From Defluviimonas sp. SAOS-178_SWC (GTDB taxonomy: Bacteria; Pseudomonadota; Alphaproteobacteria; Rhodobacterales; Rhodobacteraceae): a stretch of 64,000 nt of DNA. This document shows positions 34,968-43,725 of this stretch, in pieces. The DNA lies in the NCBI RefSeq assembly GCF_039830135.1, contig NZ_CP156081.1:310001-374000 (forward strand). The letters are read 5' to 3'. The stretch's first letter is position 1; each line of letters begins with the position of its first letter. A program made the translations under genes and the position numbers. The notes below the pieces were generated by a model that ran no database searches, was not told where the DNA came from, and saw only the letters and a list, made by a program, of their open reading frames with translations.

Positions 34968-35970
34968 CGACCGCCTGAGTCGCGGCTGCCAGATAGCGGT
35001 CCGCGAGGGGGCGCCAGCGTTCCGGTGTCCTTGGTGACGGCGAGAGAAGATGCGCCAGTGCCTGCCGGGCGCGCAGGGTCGCGCGGTGCGCCGTGTAGAA
35101 CGCCAGCAAGCGCTCGCCCGGTCTGTCGTCGAGCGTTTCGGAGACGCGGCCGAACAACAACGGACCAACCCAGCCGGCGCCAAGCACACTGCATTCCATC
35201 GCGAGTGTGGCATATTCCTCGAACGGGTCGAGCAGCCGAAGAACGCGCGCGGCCTCGAGGCAGTCGATGACCAGGACCGGCGGCCCGAGCCAGACATGCT
35301 CCGGCCGAAGGTCGCCGTGCCCCTCGCGCACGCGGCCTTGTTCGAGCCTGTCGAGCAGCAGGCCGGGCTCGTGCTGCGGCACAGCGTCGAGCGTGGCCAG
35401 AAGCCGACCGAACACGTCGGCGCTTTGCCGGAAAGGTCCGTCGGTCTTTGCCGTACGGGTCCCTTCGATGTCTTCGCTGTAACGGTCGAGGTAGGCCTGA
35501 GGTGTCGGCCGGACGACCGGTGCGCGCGCGTGGAATCCGGCCAGAGCCGCGGCGACGGCCTTGATATCCTCGTCCGTCGCCGTGCCGAGTCCAAGTGCGT
35601 GATCCAGAAAGCGCGCGTCAAGCAGGCGCCGCATCCGGACGAACCAGTCGACCGTCTCGCCCGTGCCGTCGAGTGCGAGATCGCCCTCCCCCGTGCGCGT
35701 CAGCCGTGACAGGCCAAGATAGACACCGGGCGCGAGGCGGCGGTTGAGCCGGACTTCCTCGTCACAGGCATGGTGCCTTGCTTCGAGGCTGCTGAAGTCG
35801 AAGAAGCGTCGATGAACCGGACGCTTCATCTTGAAGACCTGACCTTCGGTGAGGAAGACCCACGCCATCGACGTTTCACGCAACTCGACATCGGTTTGAA
35901 GCGCGGCTTCCAGCGCCGCACGAACGATGGCGGCGGTGACGGGCAGGTCGGTTTCCGCGCGGTCCGGCAT
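34921..35970 (-). CDS. COG2187 aminoglycoside-phosphotransferase-like protein
   Basis: This 349 aa protein has a kinase-like APH fold: the N-terminal VELRETSMAWVFLTEGQVFKM (lysine), the catalytic loop REGHGDLRPEHVWL and LVIDCLEAARVLRLLDPF (metal-binding Asp). The frame is open upstream to 36225, but the ATG at 35970 with GAAAGGA is the natural start. Mycobacterial Rv2004c, a hypoxia (DosR) regulon member, carries the same domain fused to a P-loop kinase; that second domain is absent here. The substrate is unknown. It is divergent from the phosphoribosyltransferase with a FixK box between them. Confidence 0.8.
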   Translation of the reverse strand: MPDRAETDLPVTAAIVRAALEAALQTDVELRETSMAWVFLTEGQVFKMKRPVHRRFFDFSSLEARHHACDEEVRLNRRLAPGVYLGLSRLTRTGEGDLALDGTGETVDWFVRMRRLLDARFLDHALGLGTATDEDIKAVAAALAGFHARAPVVRPTPQAYLDRYSEDIEGTRTAKTDGPFRQSADVFGRLLATLDAVPQHEPGLLLDRLEQGRVREGHGDLRPEHVWLGPPVLVIDCLEAARVLRLLDPFEEYATLAMECSVLGAGWVGPLLFGRVSETLDDRPGERLLAFYTAHRATLRARQALAHLLSPSPRTPERWRPLADRYLAAATQAVAILENRATPQETRSS

Positions 35971-36007
35971 GGTTGTGGTATCCTTTCGGGGTGCGGGACG
36001 CCCGACA

Positions 36008-36021
36008 TTGATTTGCGTCAA
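36008..36021. promoter_or_regulatory. FNR/FixK box between the COG2187 and phosphoribosyltransferase genes
   Basis: TTGAT-TTGC-GTCAA matches the FNR/FixK consensus. It is 59 bp upstream of the phosphoribosyltransferase ATG and 37 bp upstream of the COG2187 ATG, so control of the former is more likely as an activator site. Confidence 0.8.
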
Positions 36022-36080
36022 CCTTACGGTGGTTCCGACCTGGGAAGCTGGTTTCAGGACCGTCTGGAAAGGAGGTCGGG

Positions 36081-36737
36081 ATGCAAGGCTATCGGGACCG
36101 GGTCGAGGCCGGGAAGGCAGTGGCCGATCTTGTGGCGCGTCACGACTACAGCCGCCCCGTCGTCCTGGCCCTGCCGCGCGGTGGCGTGCCGGTCGCGGCC
36201 GAGGTCGCCCGCGTCCTCGGGGCACCCCTCGATCTCGTCATGGTGCGGAAGATCGGCGTGCCTTCGCAGCCGGAACTTGCCGCTGCTGCCGTGGTTGACG
36301 GCGCCCGGCCCGAGCTCGTGGTGAACGACGAGATCGCGCGCCATGCCGGCCTGTCGCGCGCTGATCTCGACCGGCTGGCGGAGGGGCAGCTCGAAGTGAT
36401 CCGAAGGCGGCGGCAGACCTATCTCAAGGACCGCAAGCACGTCGACCTGAAGGACCGCACGGCAATCGTTGTCGATGACGGCATTGCCACGGGCGCGACG
36501 ATGCGCGCGGCCCTCAAGGCGGTCCGCCGGCAAGGCCCGGCGCGTGTCGTCCTCGCGGTGCCGGTCGCGGCGCCGGATTCGCTGGCTGCGTTGCGAGGCG
36601 AGGTCGATGACATCATCTGTCCGACCGTCCCAGCCTTCCTCGGCGCGATCGGGGCGTTCTACCAGCGGTTCGATCAGACTTCTGACGACGAGGTGATCCG
36701 GCTCCTGGCGGCGGCACCGCCGTCGGATGAGCCCTAG
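36081..36737 (+). CDS. COG1926 phosphoribosyltransferase
   Basis: This 218 aa type I phosphoribosyltransferase has LALPRGGVPVAAEVARVLGAPLDLVMVRKIGVP near the N-terminus and the PRPP-binding loop TAIVVDDGIATGATMRAAL at about residues 130-148. The acceptor is unknown. COG1926 proteins often sit in stress or hypoxia islands beside PRPP synthase and CBS proteins, as here. A good Shine-Dalgarno (GGAGG) precedes the ATG. It converges on the CBS gene with about 56 bp between. Confidence 0.85.
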   Translation: MQGYRDRVEAGKAVADLVARHDYSRPVVLALPRGGVPVAAEVARVLGAPLDLVMVRKIGVPSQPELAAAAVVDGARPELVVNDEIARHAGLSRADLDRLAEGQLEVIRRRRQTYLKDRKHVDLKDRTAIVVDDGIATGATMRAALKAVRRQGPARVVLAVPVAAPDSLAALRGEVDDIICPTVPAFLGAIGAFYQRFDQTSDDEVIRLLAAAPPSDEP

Positions 36738-36793
36738 CGAGCAGCGGCGATGGCCCCGCCGGCGATGGTCTGTGCGGCGGCCTGTTCGTCACG

Positions 36794-37192
36794 TCACTGC
36801 CACTGCCCTGCGAGGGCGCCGAGAATATCGGCACGGCTCACCTGTCCGACAAGGCGCCCCTCGGCGAGAACGGGAAACCGGCGGAACGGGCTTGCCAGGA
36901 AGGCTTCGGCGGCGTCGACGATGTCCATCCCGGCCTCAAGTGTCTTCACGTCCCGGCTCATGTAATCCGCGACGCTGTCGCCCCAGTTCTGGTAGTAGCA
37001 GGTATTCAGCGCGGCCCGGAGGCAATCCTTCTTCGACAGGACGCCGACCAGCGCGCCGCCCGCATCCACGACCGGCGCCCCCGAGATGCGGCGGTCGAGG
37101 AGAATGTGCAGCGCCTTGTTGATCTCCATCTCGGGCGCGAGCGTGATCAGGTCGCGTGCCATGCAGTCGCTGACTTTCGGCCGGTCGATCAT
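36794..37192 (-). CDS. Two-CBS-domain protein
   Basis: This 132 aa soluble protein consists of a CBS pair: VSDCMARDLITLAPEMEINKAL...ISGAPVVDAGGALVGVLSKKDCL and VADYMSRDVKTLEAGMDIVDAAEAF...FPVLAEGRLVGQVSRADIL. The ATG at 37192 overlaps the nqrM stop (ATGA) and has AAAGGA upstream; a start nine codons earlier is possible. It is the distal gene of the nqr operon. It may bind AMP/ATP and report energy status, but no partner domain is present. Confidence 0.85.
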   Translation of the reverse strand: MIDRPKVSDCMARDLITLAPEMEINKALHILLDRRISGAPVVDAGGALVGVLSKKDCLRAALNTCYYQNWGDSVADYMSRDVKTLEAGMDIVDAAEAFLASPFRRFPVLAEGRLVGQVSRADILGALAGQWQ

Positions 37193-37356
37193 CGGCTTGA
37201 TCCTTTGCGCTTGCGGCAACCGAAGCAGGCCGCGCCGGGGACACAGGCCAGCCCGCCGCAGGACCCCGCCGGCGCCTTGCGACCGAAGAAGAGGCCGAGC
37301 CCGAGACCGGCAAGCGCGAGGGCGAGGATGAGGAACGTCAGGATGAAGGTGGCCAT
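37189..37356 (-). CDS. nqrM: Na+-NQR maturation protein NqrM
   Basis: This 55 aa protein was read directly from the minus strand. It starts MATFILTFLILALALAG, an N-terminal membrane helix, followed by FFGRKAPAGSCGGLACVPG and AACFGCRKRK. The GRK-x4-SCGGL motif and the later cysteines are the NqrM (DUF539) signature. NqrM delivers iron for the NqrD/NqrE Fe-S centre. TAGGAGGCTCTG before the ATG contains the apbE stop and a strong Shine-Dalgarno. Its presence identifies the complex as NQR rather than RNF. Confidence 0.88.
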   Translation of the reverse strand: MATFILTFLILALALAGLGLGLFFGRKAPAGSCGGLACVPGAACFGCRKRKGSSR

Positions 37357-37365
37357 CAGAGCCTC

Positions 37366-38322
37366 CTAAATTTCGACATGATCGGCGAAGGCGCCGGTCA
37401 TGATCTCTCGGATATCGCTGCCGTCCTCAGCGAGGAAGAGTGCGGCGACATCCTGGGTTTCGGCAAGCGCCGGGCCGGCCTCCGGCCCCATGACCAGAAG
37501 TGCCGTGGCAAGGGCATCGGCCGTCTCCGCGTCGGCGGCGAGCACGGAAACGGAGGCAAGCCCCGGCGCCACGGGCCGGGCGGTGCGCGGGTCGATGATG
37601 TGGTTGAGACGGGGGCTCGCGAAGCCATTGGCGCTCAGGCCGGAAGTCGCGAGCGCCAGCCTGCCGGGGCGTACGATGCGCTGGGCTGTAGCGGGATTGG
37701 TTCCGGGGCGCTCGATCGCCACCAGCCAGTCCCGCCCCTCCGGATGGTGGCCGGACGCGATGACCTCGCCGCCAAGCTCGATCAGCGCGTCGCGATGTCC
37801 GAGGGCTGCCAACGCCGCCGCGATGCGGTCAAGCGCGTACCCTTTCGCGATGCCGCACAGGTCCAGCGTCGTCGCGGGGTGAGACTTGCGGATCGCCGCC
37901 CCCCGCACCGCGAGCCCGTCGGCATCGCCGAAAACGCCGCGGATCGGACCGAAGCCGAAGCGCCCTACGGCCGGACCGACGGTCGGGTCGAATGCCCCGC
38001 CGGTGCGTGCCCGCATCCTGAGCGCGGCGTCGAGCACCCGGCAAAGCGAGCCCGCGACCGGAACCCAGTCGGTCCCGCGTTCCTCGTTGAACCGGGAAAG
38101 GTCGGCGTCGGCCCGGTAAGGTGACATCGCCGCATCGACGGCCTCGGTCTCGGCCATGATCGCGCGGGTTGCCGCAGCCTTGTCCGCCGTCGCCGGTAGA
38201 ACCACGTGCCAACTGCTGCCAAAGGCCGGTCCGGCGATCCGTGCCGGTCCGGCCTCGGCCGCGCGGGCCGTCATGCAGGCGGCAATCCCCGTGGCCAGGA
38301 CATCTCGTCGGGTCATGTGCAT
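37366..38322 (-). CDS. apbE: FAD:protein FMN transferase ApbE
   Basis: ApbE attaches FMN covalently to threonines of NqrB and NqrC. The 318 aa protein has a twin-arginine-like signal (TRRDVLATGIAACMTARA), so it is expected in the periplasm. Family motifs are DLSRFNEERG, GGAFDPTVGP, TTLDLCGIAKGYALD, ALIELGGEVIASG and HIIDPRTARPV. It lies three bases after nqrF. Only NqrC in this operon keeps a clear SGAT acceptor. Confidence 0.93.
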   Translation of the reverse strand: MHMTRRDVLATGIAACMTARAAEAGPARIAGPAFGSSWHVVLPATADKAAATRAIMAETEAVDAAMSPYRADADLSRFNEERGTDWVPVAGSLCRVLDAALRMRARTGGAFDPTVGPAVGRFGFGPIRGVFGDADGLAVRGAAIRKSHPATTLDLCGIAKGYALDRIAAALAALGHRDALIELGGEVIASGHHPEGRDWLVAIERPGTNPATAQRIVRPGRLALATSGLSANGFASPRLNHIIDPRTARPVAPGLASVSVLAADAETADALATALLVMGPEAGPALAETQDVAALFLAEDGSDIREIMTGAFADHVEI

Positions 38323-38325
38323 GGT

Positions 38326-39546
38326 TCAGGCTCCGAAATCGTCATTGAAGATGTCGCCATCGTCGATGCCGGCGTCGGCGAGGCTTGCCAGAACCGCCTT
38401 GATCATCAGCGGAGGGCCACACAGGTAATATTCGCAGGTTTCGGGGGCAGGGTGGGCGTTCAGAAACCGGTCTTCCACCACGCGATGGATGAAGCCGGTG
38501 GCCCGGCTCCAGTTGTCGTCGGGGCGTGGATCGGACAGTGCCACGGTCCAGCGGAAGTTCGGATGCGCCGCCGCCAAGGCGTCGAACTCCTCGGCATAGA
38601 ATATCTCGCCTCGGTTGCGCGCGCCGTACCAGAAGCTGATCCGGCGCGCAGTCCCGACCCGTTCGAGCTGATCGAGAATGATCGCGCGGAGCGGCGCCAT
38701 GCCGACCCCACCGCCGATGAAGACCATCTCGCGATCGGAATCGCGAGCCCGGAAGCTGCCGAACGGGCCGGAAACCTCAAGCGCGTCGCCCGGACGCACG
38801 CCGAAGAGATAGGAGGAGACGATGCCGGGCGGCACGTCGGACAAATGTGGCGGCGGCAAAGCGAGCCGGATGTTGAAGACCAGCCGCCCGGCCTCGGAAT
38901 CCTCGATGCGGTTGGAGATCGAATAGGCGCGGGCTTCCTGCTTCGCGCTCGATGCGGAAAGCGGCCGCACCGGTCCCCAGGCGCGCGCATGGCCGGCCGG
39001 CACATCGAGATCGGCGAAGGCCATCCGGTAGGGTGGCGCCGTGATCTGGAAGAAGCTGCCCGCCGGAAGCGCCGGCCGGGGGCCATCGGGAAGCTGCAAT
39101 ACAAGCTCTCGGATAAAGGGCGTGAGAAAGCGCGCCGAGTGCACGGTGCATGTCAGGCTTTCGGCGCCGATCAGGTCGTCCGGCAGGTTGACGGCGATGT
39201 CGTCCCGGAGCGTGACCTGACAAGCCAGCCGCAGCCCCGCCCGAAGTTCCGCCCGGGTCAGCCGCGACGCCTCGGTGGGCAGGGCGGCGGCGCCGCCCCC
39301 GGTCACCGTGACCCGGCAAAGTCCGCAAGTGCCCGCCCCGGCACAGGCGGAGGGGATCAGGACTCCGCCATTGCTCAACGCGCTCAGCAGACGGTCGCCG
39401 GTCCGTGCCGCGATATTTTCGCGCCCGTTGATGGTGATCGCGACCGCCCGCGAGGGCATCAGCGCCCGCCGTGCGCCCATCACCGCAAGGGTCAGGATCA
39501 GGACGATCGCCGTCAGAAGCGCGCTGCCAAGAACGATCTCGGTCAT
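38326..39546 (-). CDS. nqrF: Na+-translocating NADH:quinone reductase subunit F
   Basis: NqrF accepts electrons from NADH. The 406 aa protein has an N-terminal membrane helix, a [2Fe-2S] domain with [10 protein letters not shown] plus LACQ (C-x5-C-x2-C...C), an FAD domain ([11 protein letters not shown]) and an NADH-binding domain ([43 protein letters not shown]). The start at 39546 overlaps the nqrE stop. Length matches the Vibrio subunit. Confidence 0.94.
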   Translation of the reverse strand: MTEIVLGSALLTAIVLILTLAVMGARRALMPSRAVAITINGRENIAARTGDRLLSALSNGGVLIPSACAGAGTCGLCRVTVTGGGAAALPTEASRLTRAELRAGLRLACQVTLRDDIAVNLPDDLIGAESLTCTVHSARFLTPFIRELVLQLPDGPRPALPAGSFFQITAPPYRMAFADLDVPAGHARAWGPVRPLSASSAKQEARAYSISNRIEDSEAGRLVFNIRLALPPPHLSDVPPGIVSSYLFGVRPGDALEVSGPFGSFRARDSDREMVFIGGGVGMAPLRAIILDQLERVGTARRISFWYGARNRGEIFYAEEFDALAAAHPNFRWTVALSDPRPDDNWSRATGFIHRVVEDRFLNAHPAPETCEYYLCGPPLMIKAVLASLADAGIDDGDIFNDDFGA

Positions 39547-40145
39547 GGCGCGCCCCCTCCGGCCAAGGCGGAAAGGCCTAGGGACATGAGCCCGGTGACA
39601 AGGAACGCACTCCCGAGACCCTGCAACCCCGCAGGCATGTCGCTGTAGCGCAGTCGTTCCCGGATCGCGGCAAAACCGACGATGGCGATCGCCCAGCCTG
39701 TTCCGCTGCCGAAGCCGTAAACGATGGATTCGGCGAAATCGTATTTTCGTTCGACCATGAAGAGGCTGCCGCCGAGGATCGCGCAGTTGACCGTGATCAG
39801 CGGCAGAAAGATCCCGAGCGCGCGGTAGAGCCGTTGCGCATACCGGTCGAGCACCATTTCGAGGATCTGCACCACCGCAGCGATTACGCCGATGAAGGCG
39901 ACGAGCTTCAGAAAGCTCAGATCGACGTCGGGCAGCCCGGCCCAACCCCAGGCGCCTTCGATCAGCAGGTAGGTGTTGATGAGGTAGTTGAGGGGCACCG
40001 TCAGCGTCTGCACCACGATTACCGCGAGCCCGAGCCCCGCTGCCGTCTCGACACGCCGCGATACGGCGAGAAAGGTGCAAATCCCCAGGAAGAACGAGAG
40101 CGCGAGATTTTCCTGAAAGATCGACGTGAAGAGGAGATCGGTCAT
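39543..40145 (-). CDS. nqrE: Na+-NQR subunit E
   Basis: This 200 aa membrane subunit has six predicted helices. Conserved cysteines in [11 protein letters not shown] and [10 protein letters not shown] are the ligands that, with NqrD, hold the intramembrane iron centre. It overlaps nqrF and nqrD by four bases each. Size is normal. Confidence 0.94.
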   Translation of the reverse strand: MTDLLFTSIFQENLALSFFLGICTFLAVSRRVETAAGLGLAVIVVQTLTVPLNYLINTYLLIEGAWGWAGLPDVDLSFLKLVAFIGVIAAVVQILEMVLDRYAQRLYRALGIFLPLITVNCAILGGSLFMVERKYDFAESIVYGFGSGTGWAIAIVGFAAIRERLRYSDMPAGLQGLGSAFLVTGLMSLGLSALAGGGAP

Positions 40146-40792
40146 CGCTCCTCCTCCGCCGCGACGCGGAACTCGGGCGTTTCGGCCTGATCGGCCCGCA
40201 GGGTGCGGATCGCCCAGATGAGAAGGCCGAGGATGAAGAACGCCGCCGGCGCGCGCTGCATCAGCGCGAGCGGCTCGAACCAGCCGCCTTCAGCGACGGT
40301 CAACAGGATCGGTCGGCCAAGAAGCGTACCTGCCCCGAGGAGTTCGCGAAGTGTTCCGACGATGATCAGGATCATGCTGTAGCCGAGGCCATTCCCGAGC
40401 GCGTCGAAGAGGGTCGGCAAGGGCGGGTGCTTCATCGCGAAAGCTTCGGCGCGGCCCAGAACGACGCAGTTTGTCACGATGAGACCGACGAAGACCGAGA
40501 GCCGCTTGCTCATCTCGAATGCATAGGCCCTGAGGAGCCCGTCGATGAGGATCACGAGCGAGGCGACGATGGTGATCTGCACGATCAACCGGACCGCATG
40601 TGGGATGTGATTGCGGATGGTGCTGATGATGACGCCCGAAAGGCACAAAACCGCCGTCATCGCCGCCGCCATCGTGAATGCCGTCGCCAGTGTCGTCGTG
40701 ACGGCGAGCGCCGAGCAGATGCCGAGGATCTGCAGGGTCACCGGGTTCTCGGCGACCAGCGGGCGGGTCAGGCGGTCAAGAAGGCCGGTCAT
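40142..40792 (-). CDS. nqrD: Na+-NQR subunit D
   Basis: This 216 aa membrane subunit is paralogous to NqrE. The cysteines in [11 protein letters not shown] and [15 protein letters not shown] are conserved. NPVTLQILG and [26 protein letters not shown] text match NqrD/RnfE, and NqrA, NqrF and NqrM in the operon settle it as NqrD. It starts one base after nqrC ends. Confidence 0.93.
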   Translation of the reverse strand: MTGLLDRLTRPLVAENPVTLQILGICSALAVTTTLATAFTMAAAMTAVLCLSGVIISTIRNHIPHAVRLIVQITIVASLVILIDGLLRAYAFEMSKRLSVFVGLIVTNCVVLGRAEAFAMKHPPLPTLFDALGNGLGYSMILIIVGTLRELLGAGTLLGRPILLTVAEGGWFEPLALMQRAPAAFFILGLLIWAIRTLRADQAETPEFRVAAEEER

Positions 40793-40793
40793 C

Positions 40794-41594
40794 TCAGATC
40801 CCCTCGCGCTTCAGCCGGTCGAGGAACGGGCCGAAGCCCTCGGGGCCAAGCCAGAACGTCAGCATGTTGGTGACCCCGTTGCCGGTGCGGGTCGCGCCGG
40901 AAATGCCGTCGACCTCGTAGGGGCCTTCCGCCGGACCCTGCGCCACGCGGATCAGGATGCGGCCGTCCGCATCGGCGATCTTCTTGCCGGCCCAGAGGGC
41001 CTGCCAGGCGGGCTCTTCGATCCGGGCGCCGAGGCCGGGGGTTTCCCCCTGCTCGGTAATCGTCAGCGCGGCGACCGTGGTCAGGTCGGGTTCGAGCGCG
41101 AGCGAGCCGCGGATCAATGACTGGTACCCAAGGGCCGAGACCGGCAGGACGATGAGGTGCAGGTCGCCGTCGCGCTCCAGAAGGTAGACCGGGGCATGGG
41201 TGGCGATGCGTTTCAGGCTGGCGACGTCAGCTTCGGACGATAGCGCGATGCTGGTCGCGGGGTCCGCTGCCGCGGCTGCCGGGTCGAAACTCGCCGCATC
41301 TATGGTCGTGTCGAAACGTCCCGACGCGAGATCGACGATCCGGGTCTCCAGCGAGTCGATCCCTGCCTCGATCATCAGTTCGCGCATCGCCGGCAGCGCG
41401 TCGAGCATCGCGTCGAGACGGGCTTGCCGGTCGCGCTCGACATGCGCCTGCTGAAGCGGTTTCAACAGGACCGAGGCGGAGGAAACGACGAGCGCCGACG
41501 CGAGCGCGACGAGCAGCGTGACGCCAATGGCCTTGCGGGGATCGTCATTCGACAGCGCCAGAAAGCGGCGCCAGGGGCCGGGGCGGTCAGACAT
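40794..41594 (-). CDS. nqrC: Na+-NQR subunit C (covalent FMN)
   Basis: This 266 aa subunit has one N-terminal membrane helix (around residues 20-40) and a periplasmic FMN-binding domain. The flavinylation motif VDGISGATRTGNGVTNML is intact, with Thr as acceptor for ApbE. The ATG at 41594 lies inside nqrB with GGAGG 7 bases upstream; an in-frame start at 41642 is less likely. It overlaps nqrB by 8 bases. Confidence 0.93.
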   Translation of the reverse strand: MSDRPGPWRRFLALSNDDPRKAIGVTLLVALASALVVSSASVLLKPLQQAHVERDRQARLDAMLDALPAMRELMIEAGIDSLETRIVDLASGRFDTTIDAASFDPAAAAADPATSIALSSEADVASLKRIATHAPVYLLERDGDLHLIVLPVSALGYQSLIRGSLALEPDLTTVAALTITEQGETPGLGARIEEPAWQALWAGKKIADADGRILIRVAQGPAEGPYEVDGISGATRTGNGVTNMLTFWLGPEGFGPFLDRLKREGI

Positions 41595-42390
41595 GGGCCC
41601 GCCTCCGCTTTCGTCGCCAGACATGGAAGAGCACCGCGACATGGTCGATCAGGGGCGCGGCGAGGCTTCCCAGAAGGGCTGCGGACACGACCGCGTTCAT
41701 TGCCGTCCCGGTCAGCAGGCCGAACTGGATGGCCAGAAACCCGGCCAGCGCCCCCGTCAGCCAGCGGCCGGCCCTGGTCGTGGCCGTGGCCACGGGATCG
41801 GCGACAAGGAAGACGGCCCCGAAGAGCAGTGGCGCGGCCGTTTGCGGGTCGGGCAGGTCCAGATCCGGCAGAAGACTCGCGGCAGCGCCCGCCACGAGCC
41901 CGCCCAGTACGCGCCAGGGCAGGAGTCCGGTGGCGAGCAAGAGGCCGAGACCCGGAAGGGCCGCCAGTGCGACTGAAGGTTCGTTTCCGCCAAGCGCGGT
42001 GCCGGGAAAGGCGAAGATCAGGAATGCCCCTGACGCGACGGCGGCGTTGAGAAAGCCGAAACCGCGCCCGCCGAAGATCATCTCACCGATGACGACGCCG
42101 AAACTCGCCGCCAGCGCGACCTGCCAGAGCGGAACCGACGGTGGAACGATCACCGTCAGGATCAGCGCCGTGGTGACACCATGCCACGACAAGGGCAGGG
42201 CGCGGAGGATCGAGAATGCAAGCTCCCAGATCAGCGAGACCAGAAGCACCACCGCAAGGATCGGCAAGACGGCATTGCCGCGTTCGACGACCGCAGCGGC
42301 GACCGGAGGCAGGAGGGCTGCCGCCTGAAGTAGCGTCACCCGTGCCACGCCAGGCAGAGTGGGCGTCCGATCGCCGATATCACCGCTCAC
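41587..42390 (-). CDS. nqrB: Na+-NQR subunit B, shortened and lacking the flavinylation site
   Basis: The 267 aa membrane protein aligns with NqrB through IWELAFSILR, LTVIVPPSVPLWQVALAASF, GVVIGEMIFGGRGFGFLN, FLIFAFPG, LPWRVLGGLVAG, FLVADPVATATTRAGRW and LLGSLAAPLIDH. Standard NqrB is about 410 aa. Missing are roughly 75 N-terminal residues and about 55 residues between FAFPG and LPWRVLGG, which normally contain DGYSGAT with the covalent FMN threonine. No other SGAT motif is present. Reading frame and operon overlaps are intact, so this is a compact gene, not an obvious pseudogene. Confidence 0.85.
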   Translation of the reverse strand: MSGDIGDRTPTLPGVARVTLLQAAALLPPVAAAVVERGNAVLPILAVVLLVSLIWELAFSILRALPLSWHGVTTALILTVIVPPSVPLWQVALAASFGVVIGEMIFGGRGFGFLNAAVASGAFLIFAFPGTALGGNEPSVALAALPGLGLLLATGLLPWRVLGGLVAGAAASLLPDLDLPDPQTAAPLLFGAVFLVADPVATATTRAGRWLTGALAGFLAIQFGLLTGTAMNAVVSAALLGSLAAPLIDHVAVLFHVWRRKRRRAHV

Positions 42391-43646
42391 GCCGCGCTCT
42401 CCAACTCGTCCAGAACCCGGCGCAGGAGATGGCCGTAGTCCGACCCGCTCGTGCAGAGGCGTGTCAGCAGGGCCACGTCCTCCTCGATCAGATCCAGAGC
42501 GCCCAGCCGTTCCGCCGCCTCGACGTCGCCGATGCTGAGTGCCCGCATCAAGGGCACGACCGGGGCGTCGGTCGGCAAGGCGCGGTCCAGCGCGGCGAGC
42601 GGAATGATCGGTGCCGGTCGGGATCTCGGCAGGCTCCGTCCGAGGCGCGGGAGCCAGCGGGACTGCCCCGGCGGGGGCGATAGCGGCATGGCAGTGACGT
42701 GGTTGTGGTGCCGGCGGAGGAAGACGTCGTCGCAGCCGGGCATGGGCGCCCCGGAGTACAGGCGCACCGGCTTGGCATCACCCTCGGAAGAGGGAACGAT
42801 GTCGCGCAGCTTTGCCCCGAGGAGGGTCGGAAAGGCCTCCGACGCCTCAAGGTCCGCGCGGCGGACCGAGACGACGCGCTCGCCCAGATAGTGACCGGTA
42901 TTGAACAGGTGCCCGATGGCGATGACGTCCTGAAAGCAGATGCTCCAGACCGCGCCGCCCGGTCCGGGCGGGCGCAGACGGGCGATCTGATGGCCGACGA
43001 GGCCGGTTGGATAACCGGCGTCGAAAAAGGCGGTCCGCAGGCGGTCCCGACCGGGCCGGGCGATCTCCGCCCCTTTGGCTTGGCAGAGAAAGACCGGCCC
43101 TTCGGTCAGCTCCATCAGGATGTCGAGGCCCCGCTCGAAGTCATCAGGCCGGAGCGCGAGGATTGCCCCGGGGTCGGCCGCCCCTTGCGTGGCGTCGATG
43201 GCGTTGACGAAGATCGCCTCGGGGGTCGCCTCGGGGTCGGGAATGCGACCGAAGGGACGGCTGAGAAAGGCAGGCCAGAGGCCGTTTTCGAGAAGCGTGG
43301 CGCGCGCGCTACCCCCGTCAGGCCGTGCAATCGGAGCGGCGGGCAATTCCGCCCTGGGCTCGGGATCGCAGGACAGGATAACCGAGGACAGAACCCGGCG
43401 CGGCCCCCGCTCTAAAGAGGCCACGGTGCCGTCAACCGGCGATACGACGGCCAGAGACGGGCGTTTCGCGTCCGTGAAAAGCACCTGCCCGCAGCGCACA
43501 TGCTCGCCTTCCGTCACAGCGAAAGCCGGATGCAAACCCGGATAGTCGGCGCCGAGGAGCGCCACAGTCGCAGGGCGGCGCATCGGGCCGATCCCTGCCG
43601 GCGATCCGCCAGGCCGCCGTCTCAAGAAGCTGATCCAACCGGTCAT
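42387..43646 (-). CDS. nqrA: Na+-NQR subunit A
   Basis: NqrA is the soluble subunit on the cytoplasmic face. The frame runs back to 43739 (inside the FixK box), but the ATG at 43646 with GGAGG gives MTGWISFLRRRPGGSP, 419 aa. Signatures are VALLGADYPGLHPAFAVTEGEHVRCGQVLF, DPGAILALRP, VWSICFQDVIAIGHLFNTG and the C-terminal MRALSIGDVEAAERLGALDLIEEDVALLT...DYGHLLRRVLDELE. It is somewhat shorter than the ~446 aa Vibrio protein. It leads the operon, 79 bp after a perfect FixK box. Confidence 0.92.
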   Translation of the reverse strand: MTGWISFLRRRPGGSPAGIGPMRRPATVALLGADYPGLHPAFAVTEGEHVRCGQVLFTDAKRPSLAVVSPVDGTVASLERGPRRVLSSVILSCDPEPRAELPAAPIARPDGGSARATLLENGLWPAFLSRPFGRIPDPEATPEAIFVNAIDATQGAADPGAILALRPDDFERGLDILMELTEGPVFLCQAKGAEIARPGRDRLRTAFFDAGYPTGLVGHQIARLRPPGPGGAVWSICFQDVIAIGHLFNTGHYLGERVVSVRRADLEASEAFPTLLGAKLRDIVPSSEGDAKPVRLYSGAPMPGCDDVFLRRHHNHVTAMPLSPPPGQSRWLPRLGRSLPRSRPAPIIPLAALDRALPTDAPVVPLMRALSIGDVEAAERLGALDLIEEDVALLTRLCTSGSDYGHLLRRVLDELESAA

Positions 43647-43725
43647 CAACACCCTCCGGCCCGCCCGCGTTTGCGCCGACCGTTCCTGCCGCATCCCAGC
43701 TTCGGCACAACCCCGGCATACCGCT

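Noticed and set aside
37106..37369. 87-aa plus-strand frame opposite nqrM
   Set aside because: The minus-strand frame has the NqrM signature, a strong Shine-Dalgarno and operon overlaps; the plus frame has none.
38326..43646. RNF complex instead of NQR
   Set aside because: NqrA and NqrF types are present, RnfB and RnfC ferredoxin-type subunits are absent, and nqrM is in the operon.
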